From: a virus
Virus record (IMG/VR): IMGVR_UViG_3300031851_000113
Location: 1-30,388 of that record
DNA: 30,388 nucleotides
Direction: 5' to 3' (one strand)
Below, one piece after another: positions 7,473-14,519 of the stretch (the stretch's first letter is position 1; the number at the start of each line of letters is the position of its first letter). The notes under the pieces are model-generated. The model searched no databases, had not been told where the DNA came from, and was given only the letters and a program-made list of their open reading frames with translations. A program made the position numbers and the translations under genes.

Positions 7473-8375
7473 GTGGCCACTAACGCTAATTTCAGATACG
7501 AAGTAGATCCTCTTCACATCAAGATGACTGAGGGTAAAACTGATACTAGATCTGGGACCATTGGCGGTGCCATGGATTATGTTGGAGAAATTGCACAATC
7601 CAGTCAATTCAAACTAAATTTATATTTGAGCGGGCAAGGCACTGATGGTGATAATGACTTGAACAAGTGGTTGAAAGAGTGTGGATTATATGGGAATAAT
7701 GCTAACGATGATAGATTAAAATATGATTTGTTATGCCATCAAGCACAACTACCTGGAACACAATTTGATCTTGCTACAGAAAGGGGAGGATTTCAAGGAG
7801 TAACCGAAACTTTTGCAAGACATAGACAGTTTACACAGTTTGCAGTATCTTTTTACATTGACACTAATTATCATATTATCCGAGTATTTGAAGAGTGGAT
7901 GAACTTCATCAATCCTCTACATACAAGTGCAGGAAAGTCAAAACAAGGTAGTGCTGCAGGAAGTTTGTTTCGATCAGCTGATCAAGATAGAAATAATTTC
8001 TTTAGAATGAGATATCCCAATACTTATAAGAAAGATATTTCTATTACTAAATTTGAGAGGAATGCCGGATTTAAATTACAGAACGTTTATACCAAAGAAC
8101 AACAAAGCAACCACTTGACATATAACTTTGTTAATGCCTTTCCCATTCAGATTGGTGCAGTTGATATGTCTTATGGAGCATCTCAGTTACTAAAGGTAGA
8201 TGTTGTTTTTAACTACGACAGATATACTACGATGAAACATAATGCTAGTAATCCTGCTCCATCACCAACCAATCTTGCACCAGAAACACAGGAACAATTA
8301 AACCAACAACTACTATCTACGTTCCCAGATGTGTCTGGGTTCGTATCGTCATCTGTCAATAGTGGGCTATCCTGA
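7473..8375 (+). CDS. 54: gp54 baseplate tail-tube initiator
   Basis: A 300-aa protein (T4 gp54 is 320 aa) that sits on the hub and templates the tail tube together with gp48. Recognisable segments are LLCHQAQLPGTQFDLATERG (about residues 86-105), FYIDTNYHIIRVFEEWMNFI, FRMRYPNTYKKDISITKFER and the C-terminal AFPIQIGAVDMSYGASQLLK followed by VDVVFNYDRY, all typical of the gp54/tube fold. The start is GTG at 7473 (GTG GCC ACT); an in-frame ATG at 7524 is a weaker alternative because it would remove family-like sequence. In T4, 48 and 54 are adjacent; here they are divergent and separated by gp4. Confidence 0.92.
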   Translation: MATNANFRYEVDPLHIKMTEGKTDTRSGTIGGAMDYVGEIAQSSQFKLNLYLSGQGTDGDNDLNKWLKECGLYGNNANDDRLKYDLLCHQAQLPGTQFDLATERGGFQGVTETFARHRQFTQFAVSFYIDTNYHIIRVFEEWMNFINPLHTSAGKSKQGSAAGSLFRSADQDRNNFFRMRYPNTYKKDISITKFERNAGFKLQNVYTKEQQSNHLTYNFVNAFPIQIGAVDMSYGASQLLKVDVVFNYDRYTTMKHNASNPAPSPTNLAPETQEQLNQQLLSTFPDVSGFVSSSVNSGLS

Positions 8376-8380
8376 GCTCT

Positions 8381-8387
8381 CTAAATA
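8381..8387 (+). promoter_or_regulatory. late-promoter-like box upstream of gp26
   Basis: CTAAATA, five bases after the gp54 stop and 21 bases before the gp26 ATG, in a gap of only 33 bases. Same motif as at 17369 and 24119. Confidence 0.55.
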
Positions 8388-8408
8388 AAATTACTGAATT
8401 GAATAATT

Positions 8409-9137
8409 ATGCCATTACCTAAGATTACTGCACCAACTTATCAATTAAAGTTACCTTCTACTGGACAAACAATTAAATACAGACCCTTTTTAGTTAAAGA
8501 AGAAAAAGTTTTGATTCTTGCTCTTGAGAGTCAAAACGTACAACAGATTACCATAGCAATTAAACAGGTATTGTCTGAGTGCATCATAACTAAAGGAGTA
8601 AAAGTAGAAGATCTTCCTTCTTTTGACATTGAATATGTTTTCTTAAATGTTCGTGCAAAGTCTGTTGGTGAAGCAATCGATCTAATTGTTACCTGTCAGG
8701 ATGACGGAGAGACTGAAGTATCTGTAAAAATCTTTGTCGATCAGGTAAATGTAGAATTTGCAGAGGATCATTCTCCTGAAATTAAATTAGATGATTCTGT
8801 AAGTTTGAAGATGAAGTATCCTTCATTGGATCAATTTATCCAAAATAATTTTGATTTCCAAGATCAGGAGTCGATGAGTACGATCGAAAAATCATTTGAA
8901 ATCATTGCAGATTGTATTGATACTGTGTTCACTGCAGAAGAAGCTTGGTCTTCATCTGATTGTACTAAAAAAGAATTGTTGGAGTTTATTGAAGGAATGA
9001 ATTCTTCACAATTTAAGATGGTAGAAAAGTTTTTTGAAACTATGCCAAAATTAACTCATACCTTCACAGTCAAAAATCCAAAAACAAAAAAAGAAAATAA
9101 TGTTACGTTGGAGGGTTTATCGAGTTTTTTCGGCTGA
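8409..9137 (+). CDS. 26: gp26-like baseplate hub protein
   Basis: A 242-aa protein matching the T4 gp26 family (208 aa in T4), needed for hub assembly. The N-terminus (PLPKITAPTYQLKLPSTGQT, then IKYRPFLVKEEKVLILALES) is diagnostic: 'P.....P....LPStg..i.yRPFlvKEEKiLLiA.es'. The middle contains FDIEYVFLNVRAKSVGEAI. The C-terminal third is helical, with KTKKENNVTLEGLSSFFG at the end. Near its 3' end, T TTT TTC at 9125-9131 is a classic -1 slippery site that would fuse this protein to the next ORF. A CTAAATA box lies upstream. Confidence 0.87.
   Translation: MPLPKITAPTYQLKLPSTGQTIKYRPFLVKEEKVLILALESQNVQQITIAIKQVLSECIITKGVKVEDLPSFDIEYVFLNVRAKSVGEAIDLIVTCQDDGETEVSVKIFVDQVNVEFAEDHSPEIKLDDSVSLKMKYPSLDQFIQNNFDFQDQESMSTIEKSFEIIADCIDTVFTAEEAWSSSDCTKKELLEFIEGMNSSQFKMVEKFFETMPKLTHTFTVKNPKTKKENNVTLEGLSSFFG
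9125..9131 (+). promoter_or_regulatory. candidate -1 ribosomal frameshift site at the gp26 / 60-aa ORF junction
   Basis: In the gp26 frame the bases read T TTT TTC, an X XXY YYZ heptamer, two codons before the TGA at 9135. The downstream ORF is exactly in the -1 frame and open from 9101 through the heptamer to its stop at 9320, so a slip would give a fused protein of about 302 aa. The 60-aa ORF has no ribosome-binding site close to its ATG. I did not find a clear downstream pseudoknot by eye. Confidence 0.45.
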
Positions 9138-9139
9138 TA

Positions 9140-9322
9140 ATGTCTCATATCAGTCTTGAGGCATACTATAGAATAAACTTCGCTTTGATGCAGTTCCATA
9201 AATACAGCTTGACTGAGATTGAAGACATGATGCCTTGGGAAAGAGAAATTTATCTTACCCTTTTGAGATCTCATATTGAAGAAGAAAATTTAAAGGCACA
9301 ACAACAAGCTAATGCAGGTTAA
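9140..9322 (+). CDS. 60-aa conserved tail/hub assembly protein downstream of gp26
   Basis: A small helical protein (MSHISLEAYYRINFALMQFH, then SLTEIEDMMPWEREIYLTLL). The 'y.lteie.M.pwEReiy..lL..h..ee' pattern is common in small proteins encoded right after gp26 in marine T4-like phages. It also resembles the C-terminal parts of tail assembly chaperones. It holds the position of T4 gene 51 but is far shorter than T4 gp51, so I give no symbol. It starts 2 bases after the gp26 stop with no Shine-Dalgarno. It is made either by coupled re-initiation or as a -1 frameshift extension of gp26. Its end overlaps the next gene by 11 bases. Confidence 0.72.
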   Translation: MSHISLEAYYRINFALMQFHKYSLTEIEDMMPWEREIYLTLLRSHIEEENLKAQQQANAG

Positions 9323-11048
9323 TAACTTACCAAATCTAAGTGTAGCAGCTCCCAGATCTGCTGGAAAAATATCTTCACAGAGTATTTCTGGAGGAAAGAC
9401 CTTAGGTTCTGGTATAGTTGATAGTGCCGCTAATAATATTGTAGGATTTAAAAAAGCAGGAACATCTGCCGTAGCACCAAAAGTACCTAATATTTCTTCA
9501 TTACTTCAAACTATTTCTTCCAACATCATCAGTTCTGTAGAGAATATTACTGGTAATGTTAAGAATGTAATTCAGGGCGGAATTACTAACGTAAAAAATG
9601 TATTTGGTAAAAAAGAAAGAGAAGAAGATCCAAACAAAATAATGTCAGAGTTCTTAGGACTCTATAAAAAAGCATTAGATTATGTTAAATTCTTTGCAGA
9701 TCCTAAACAACTCCGAGGATTTGATAAAGCAATTAAGTTATATCAAGATAGTCTAAAATCTACAGGAGATACTGTAGTTACTATCAGGAAGTTCATCAAA
9801 AAGATGATCAAAGACTTCCTAAAATTGAAGAATGAACTTTCCAGTATGGGTGGAGGTGGAGGTGGTTTTGCATTACCATTGCCCATACCTGGTCGCAGAA
9901 ACAAACCCAGCCCTAGACCTAGAACTCGTACAAGAGTACCTAGAGGTGGACGTGGTAAATTAGGTTTAGGATTATTAGGTCTTGGATTGTTGGGTGGTGG
10001 CGCAATGGCCGCTCAAAAGTTTATAGGTGGAAATGAAGAAAAAAGACAAACTGCAACTGGAATAAGTGGAGAAATTGTTGCAAAATTTGATTCAGTTCTA
10101 CAAAAATTTGATGAAGCTGTAACCAATTTAGAATCTCTAATATCGGGTAGTGGTGAAAAGGGAGATGGTAAAGATAAAAAAGGTGGCGGTGGTTCGGGTG
10201 GTTTTAGATCTGGTGTTGGTAATGTAGATGCTGCTACTATTAAAGCAGATACCGCAGAAAAGAAAGCATTTATTGCAACAGTTAGAGAAGCAGAAGGTAC
10301 ATCGGGAGAACAAGGTTATAACACAGTTTATGGTGGTGCTGTTGTGCCAGAATTGACCCAAATGACTTTGGGTGAATTGCACGAAGCTACTAAACTTGGT
10401 GGTACTGATAGGCTTCCTGAGAGATTGGGTGGTGGTGTCATTCCCTTCAAAAAAGACAAACATAATTCATCTGCTTCTGGTGCATTACAATTAATGCCTA
10501 ATACTTTGATGGGATTGATGAATAGTGATAATTTTGATAAAGATACTATATTTACTCCCGAAGTCCAAAATCAAATGATTTTGCAGTTAGCTGCCGAACG
10601 TGGCATTGATGTTCAAAATATGGACGTGTCACAAATGCGTAAGGCTGGTGGTATTTGGGCTGGATTGACACCACAGTATAATCAAACAACAAGAACTGCC
10701 TCTGATAGTATGAAACTATATGATGATAATCTTATAGAGGCGCGTAAAACAACATCAAGTCCATATTCAGTCCCAGAAGGACAAATGGGTCCAGTAATTG
10801 AACCAAAACCCGATAAAGTATCATCATTAACTCCACAATCCGCGACTTATGTAAGTCAAGTGCCTGGGTCAAATAGCGTTACAATTATTCCTATGGGAGG
10901 TGGTGACTCGGGTCCTCAGGAAAGAACATCACCACCACCTCCAGTTCAGGTTGGAAGTAGTGAAAATCATATTAACTTCAATTTATCGCCGGAAGATTCA
11001 GACAATATTCATCCAATGCATACAAAAGCTACCCTCAACATCTGCTGA
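9312..11048 (+). CDS. hub/tape-measure-like protein with lambda-R-type transglycosylase domain
   Basis: This 578-aa protein has four parts. Residues 1-180 are helical and Lys-rich (LYKKALDYVKFFADPKQLRG). Residues 181-240 are a Gly/Arg-rich stretch with a hydrophobic patch (KLGLGLLGLGLLGGGAMAAQ). Residues 317-470 look like the lambda endolysin R family (GH104-type lytic transglycosylase): AFIATVREAEGT with candidate catalytic Glu328, GYNTVYGG, SASGALQLMPNTL, and GIWAGLTPQYNQ, matching lambda's 'SEGT...GYDVIVGG...GAGRYQLL...IWASLPG'. The last 100 residues are Pro/Ser-rich linker. It lies between gp26 and gp27, where T4 has other hub genes. The likely role is a virion-borne peptidoglycan-cutting enzyme at the hub or in the tube. 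Its partner downstream shares sequence motifs. The enzyme call rests on motif similarity by eye. Confidence 0.72.
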   Translation: MQVNNLPNLSVAAPRSAGKISSQSISGGKTLGSGIVDSAANNIVGFKKAGTSAVAPKVPNISSLLQTISSNIISSVENITGNVKNVIQGGITNVKNVFGKKEREEDPNKIMSEFLGLYKKALDYVKFFADPKQLRGFDKAIKLYQDSLKSTGDTVVTIRKFIKKMIKDFLKLKNELSSMGGGGGGFALPLPIPGRRNKPSPRPRTRTRVPRGGRGKLGLGLLGLGLLGGGAMAAQKFIGGNEEKRQTATGISGEIVAKFDSVLQKFDEAVTNLESLISGSGEKGDGKDKKGGGGSGGFRSGVGNVDAATIKADTAEKKAFIATVREAEGTSGEQGYNTVYGGAVVPELTQMTLGELHEATKLGGTDRLPERLGGGVIPFKKDKHNSSASGALQLMPNTLMGLMNSDNFDKDTIFTPEVQNQMILQLAAERGIDVQNMDVSQMRKAGGIWAGLTPQYNQTTRTASDSMKLYDDNLIEARKTTSSPYSVPEGQMGPVIEPKPDKVSSLTPQSATYVSQVPGSNSVTIIPMGGGDSGPQERTSPPPPVQVGSSENHINFNLSPEDSDNIHPMHTKATLNIC

Positions 11049-11054
11049 TAACTA

Positions 11055-13013
11055 ATGGCTCCCCGTAATCTATCTCCAAAAGTAAAAAAGAGTGCTGCTA
11101 AGATATTGAGTCTTGCTCGTAAATCGAGAGGATCAATGCAGATGAATCAGATGAACTTTGTTCGTACTTCAAAGTTCATTAAAAAAGAATCTGCAAGAAT
11201 AAGTAAGCCTAAAATTGACAAGAGAAAATTAAAGAAACTCTTAAACACTGATTTTTCCAGTATCGCAGGTAATGCTGGCGGTGGTGGTGGTATCGGTGGA
11301 CTGTTAGGACTGGGTGGATTTGGAGGAGGCGGGGGAGGCCGTGGTGGTCGTCGTGGAGGCAAACCGCCATCGAGAAGAGCCCAACAAAGATACAGAAGAA
11401 GATTTGGAAATAGAGCTGGTAACAGAAGATTTGGTAGATTACCTCAGTTTGGTAGAGGAGCGGGAGGTGTTCGTGGTGGTTTTGGAGTAAGAGGTGGATT
11501 ACTCGGTGCTGCGTTTGCAGGACTTGAATATGGAGGAAGAGTATCTGAAGGACAAACACAGACACAAGCAATAACAGGAACTGCTGCATCTACTGCTGGT
11601 GGTATTGCTGGTGCATACGCAGGTGGTAAAGCAGGTGCATTGGCAGGTGGTGCTATTGGTGCTTTCTTTGGTGGAGTTGGTGCAGTACCAGGTGCTGCTA
11701 TTGGTGGAGTCCTTGGTTCACTAATTGGGGGTTTTGGTGGATCTATGTTGGCTGGTGGTGCGGCAGATAAAGTTACTGGTGCAGATAAACTTATTGGTAA
11801 AGATGGTAAAAAAGAACAAGAAGAATTAAAAGAGAAAACAAAAATTGATCCACTCGAAGTAACCTTAGATAAATTCGATAGTGTAGTGGAGAGATTTTCA
11901 AAAGCAATTCTGAGTCTTAATCTTGCTGGTGAAGAAGAAGAAAAATCTGACGAAGAAATAGCTGTTGAGAGATATGGCGAAGACGTAGTTGAGGCTTTTA
12001 AAAGGACACAAGATACAGCAAGAAGAAACGAAGAAAAAGCAAGAAAAAAAGAAGAAGAGAAACAAAAAGCGATAACCGATATTAAAAAAGGTCCTTTTGG
12101 GGACATACTTGCTGAAACAATGTTTCCTGGGGAAAAGGAAGATGCTACTGCAAAAACACTCAATGCCCTAGGAGTTCCGCAAGAATATCAGGGTATAACT
12201 GCAATGATGATAGAATCATTAGTAGGTGGTATTGCAATGAGTAGAGGAAGAGGAGTTCCTGCTCGTCCAATTCGTCCACTCACAAAACCAACATCAATAA
12301 AAATCGGAGATCGGGTCGGACCAGATATATTTCCAGTAAAACCACCAGTATCTACTTCATCAGTAAAACCGACAACGCAGGTAACAGGACCACTAAGTAA
12401 ACCAAAACCTAGAGTGTTGTCGGAAGCTATGAATAGTGCTGGAAACACTAGAGCTAAACTCGGGGAATTTAATGATGTTGGTAGAGCTCAGTTAGATGCT
12501 ATGAGAGATATGTTAGGAGGTTCTTTGGGGAAAGGTTATAAAAAACCACAAGTTGAACCTATACAAGAGATGATTAAAAGAGCACTTAAATCTAATATCA
12601 AACCGGAATTTAATCCATCATCATTAACAGAACCTCTAACCAATTTTATGCCAAAAGGTGGCACACAATTGAAATTGGATATACCAAAAATATCAACCGA
12701 CAAAAATCCATTCAAACCTTCTAGGACAATAGAAAAGAACTATGGTGATCAATCTTCTGCTGTTGGTATAGATCAATCTTTGGATTCTGGCATAAAGCAA
12801 TCTTCTGCTGGTATAAATCAATATACAACTTATAACGGACCAAATAATACAATTGCCCTAATACAGGGTGGTGGAAACAGTCTACCGCAACCACCTTCAC
12901 CACCAACGATGATGGCATCTGCTTCACTCCCACCACTACCATCACCATCAGCTCGGGAAATTGCAGACAAGTTCCAAGAAAGAATATTATTAAATACTTT
13001 AGCAGCAACTTAA
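11055..13013 (+). CDS. Gly-rich hub / tape-measure candidate
   Basis: A 652-aa protein of unknown family. Residues 1-65 are strongly basic. Residues 74-150 are extremely Gly/Arg-rich (GGRGGRRGGKPPSRRAQQRY). Residues 165-235 form a Gly/Ala zipper-like hydrophobic segment (AGGIAGAYAGGKAGALAGGA) like those of tape-measure proteins thought to enter the host membrane. Residues 290-350 are a charged coiled coil. The remainder is Pro-rich and disordered. It shares with its neighbour a motif (LDKFDSVVERF here, AKFDSVLQKFD there) and a near-terminal NNTIALIQGGGNSLPQ (SNSVTIIPMGGGDSGPQ there), so the two are probably paralogous. Size and position before gp27 suit a tape measure (T4 gp29 is 590 aa) or hub component. 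Not proven. Confidence 0.6.
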   Translation: MAPRNLSPKVKKSAAKILSLARKSRGSMQMNQMNFVRTSKFIKKESARISKPKIDKRKLKKLLNTDFSSIAGNAGGGGGIGGLLGLGGFGGGGGGRGGRRGGKPPSRRAQQRYRRRFGNRAGNRRFGRLPQFGRGAGGVRGGFGVRGGLLGAAFAGLEYGGRVSEGQTQTQAITGTAASTAGGIAGAYAGGKAGALAGGAIGAFFGGVGAVPGAAIGGVLGSLIGGFGGSMLAGGAADKVTGADKLIGKDGKKEQEELKEKTKIDPLEVTLDKFDSVVERFSKAILSLNLAGEEEEKSDEEIAVERYGEDVVEAFKRTQDTARRNEEKARKKEEEKQKAITDIKKGPFGDILAETMFPGEKEDATAKTLNALGVPQEYQGITAMMIESLVGGIAMSRGRGVPARPIRPLTKPTSIKIGDRVGPDIFPVKPPVSTSSVKPTTQVTGPLSKPKPRVLSEAMNSAGNTRAKLGEFNDVGRAQLDAMRDMLGGSLGKGYKKPQVEPIQEMIKRALKSNIKPEFNPSSLTEPLTNFMPKGGTQLKLDIPKISTDKNPFKPSRTIEKNYGDQSSAVGIDQSLDSGIKQSSAGINQYTTYNGPNNTIALIQGGGNSLPQPPSPPTMMASASLPPLPSPSAREIADKFQERILLNTLAAT

Positions 13014-13014
13014 A

Positions 13015-14277
13015 ATGTCAGTAGCATTATCAGGACTAGAAGTAATTGGTGCAGAAATCCTTACCCGTAGTGGAAAGAGGTTCGATTTTTCTAGTGGAAT
13101 CAATACCATTGACTATTTTGAAGATATCTTATCTCCATGCTGCACGATGAGAATCAATATACAGATATCTGTTAGGATGGTTAACAGTCTACCCATTCGT
13201 GGTGGAGAGAAGGTAGTTTTAAAATTACAAACAAGTAGTGGTATAGTTGATAGAGACGGGGATAAAGCTTTTTATGTAAAGAAGATAGAAAATTATGCTG
13301 CTAGTGGCACGAAAGAAGTTTTTGATATGTGTCTAGTAAGTAGAGAAGGACTTACTAATGAAACTACTAGATGTGAAAAAAAATATCAAAAACTTACTAT
13401 TGATCAACATGTAAAATCTATTTTGAAAGATGTCTTAATTACAAATAATTATGAAGATAAGAACATAGAAAAAACATCAAATACATATAGTTTTATTGGA
13501 AATCAGAAAAAACCTTTCTATATTCTAAATTGGTTACTACCTAAAAGTATTCCTATTGCTGGAAAGTCTGGTACAGATGGAACAAAAGCTAAGGGTGTTT
13601 CTGGATTTTTCTTTTATGAAAATTCGGAAGGTTTTAATTTTAAGAGTATTGAAAAACTTATAGGTGGAATTGATGAACTTCCTTTTGTAGAATACACTTA
13701 CGGAAATGTTTCTAAAGAAAATAGTATTCGTACAGAATTTAACATTCTAGATTATAAAATGGTAAGAAATATTGATCTTATAAATTCATTGAGAACCGGA
13801 ATGTTTTCAAATGTTACATTCTTTTACGATCCATACGAATATAAGACAGATTTTTATCAATATAACCTAAAAGAAGAAATACTTGATAAACTAGGAGAAC
13901 AAGATGATATTGATGTTCCTGGTGGGTTCGAGGATTCTCCTACAAGGATTCTAGTCAGAACATCAGACAGAGGTATCTTAGATCCCAATGATATTGCTGC
14001 TGACTCTGGTAGAGATAACGCCGACATGGCAAAATCTTTCGCTAGATATAACTTGCTTTTTACTCAGTCAATAAATATGACAGTACCGTGTAATATAAAC
14101 TTAAAAGTTGGTGATGTTATTTCTGCCAAATTTCCAAAAGTTTCTGACTCTGATCTTCCAGAAAAAGATAGGGAACAAGGTGGTAAGTATCTTATTAAAA
14201 GTTTAAGACATCACTTTGAAGGAAATGCGAATGCAACTTATTTAAGGTTAATTCGTGATTCATACGGTATTTCATAA
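13015..14277 (+). CDS. 27: gp27 baseplate hub subunit
   Basis: A 420-aa protein (T4 gp27 is 391 aa). A gp27 trimer forms the torus that joins the gp5 spike to the tail tube. Recognisable are the start (GLEVIGAEILTRSGKRFDFS), NTIDYFEDILSPCCTMRINI, the QHVKSILKDVL helix, and the C-terminal NLLFTQSINMTVPCNINLKV, GDVISAKFPK and GGKYLIKSLRHHFEGN, which match the late tube-like domain ('gkYlI.sl.H.f....t.l.LiRDs.g'). It starts one base after the preceding stop. The gene order 27 then 5 corresponds to physical partners in the hub. Confidence 0.88.
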   Translation: MSVALSGLEVIGAEILTRSGKRFDFSSGINTIDYFEDILSPCCTMRINIQISVRMVNSLPIRGGEKVVLKLQTSSGIVDRDGDKAFYVKKIENYAASGTKEVFDMCLVSREGLTNETTRCEKKYQKLTIDQHVKSILKDVLITNNYEDKNIEKTSNTYSFIGNQKKPFYILNWLLPKSIPIAGKSGTDGTKAKGVSGFFFYENSEGFNFKSIEKLIGGIDELPFVEYTYGNVSKENSIRTEFNILDYKMVRNIDLINSLRTGMFSNVTFFYDPYEYKTDFYQYNLKEEILDKLGEQDDIDVPGGFEDSPTRILVRTSDRGILDPNDIAADSGRDNADMAKSFARYNLLFTQSINMTVPCNINLKVGDVISAKFPKVSDSDLPEKDREQGGKYLIKSLRHHFEGNANATYLRLIRDSYGIS

Positions 14278-14287
14278 AGGAAAAACT

Positions 14288-14515
14288 ATGGAAAGTATAG
14301 AACAACACATTAACAAGGACAAAGAAATCCTTGAAGACCCTACAGTCTCTCCACAACAACGTCGTCATATTGAGAGCGAATTGCACGACTTGGAAGATTA
14401 TGCAGAGAATCATAAGAAAGAAATTGAAGCAGGTGATCATCATGATCCCACCCCATTAGAAATATATTGTGACACACATCCAGACGCAGATGAATGTCGG
14501 ATTTACGAGGATTAA
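14288..14515 (+). CDS. small CP12-like protein in the hub operon
   Basis: A 75-aa acidic protein. The last 20 residues (PLEIYCDTHPDADECRIYED) match the C-terminal module of cyanobacterial CP12 ('sLEqYCddnPdAaECRlYDD'), including the two Cys separated by eight residues (C61, C70). CP12 uses this redox-active loop to bind GAPDH and, with PRK, shut down the Calvin cycle. The N-terminal half is helical (SPQQRRHIESELHDLEDYAE) and lacks the CP12 core motif AWD-VEEL and the N-terminal Cys pair. I chose ATG 14288 because AAGG lies 7 bases upstream, just past the gp27 stop; the longer frame from 14255 would overlap gp27. Its place between gp27 and gp5 is odd for a metabolic gene. Confidence 0.68.
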   Translation: MESIEQHINKDKEILEDPTVSPQQRRHIESELHDLEDYAENHKKEIEAGDHHDPTPLEIYCDTHPDADECRIYED

Positions 14516-14519
14516 TTAA

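Noticed and set aside
7446-7607. N-terminal extension of the gp4 frame on the minus strand
   Set aside because: It would overlap the first 135 bases of gp54, lacks family similarity, and a good ribosome site and TATAAATA box point to the ATG at 7445.
9086-9092. A7 run in gp26 as an alternative frameshift site
   Set aside because: A slip here meets a TAA in the -1 frame at 9098, so it cannot produce a fusion with the downstream ORF; it would only truncate gp26.
11444-12163. 239-aa minus-strand open frame rich in Pro, Ala and Ser
   Set aside because: Antisense shadow of the Gly-rich 652-aa gene; Gly/Ala codons read backwards give Pro/Ala/Ser and remove stops. No ribosome site or family features.
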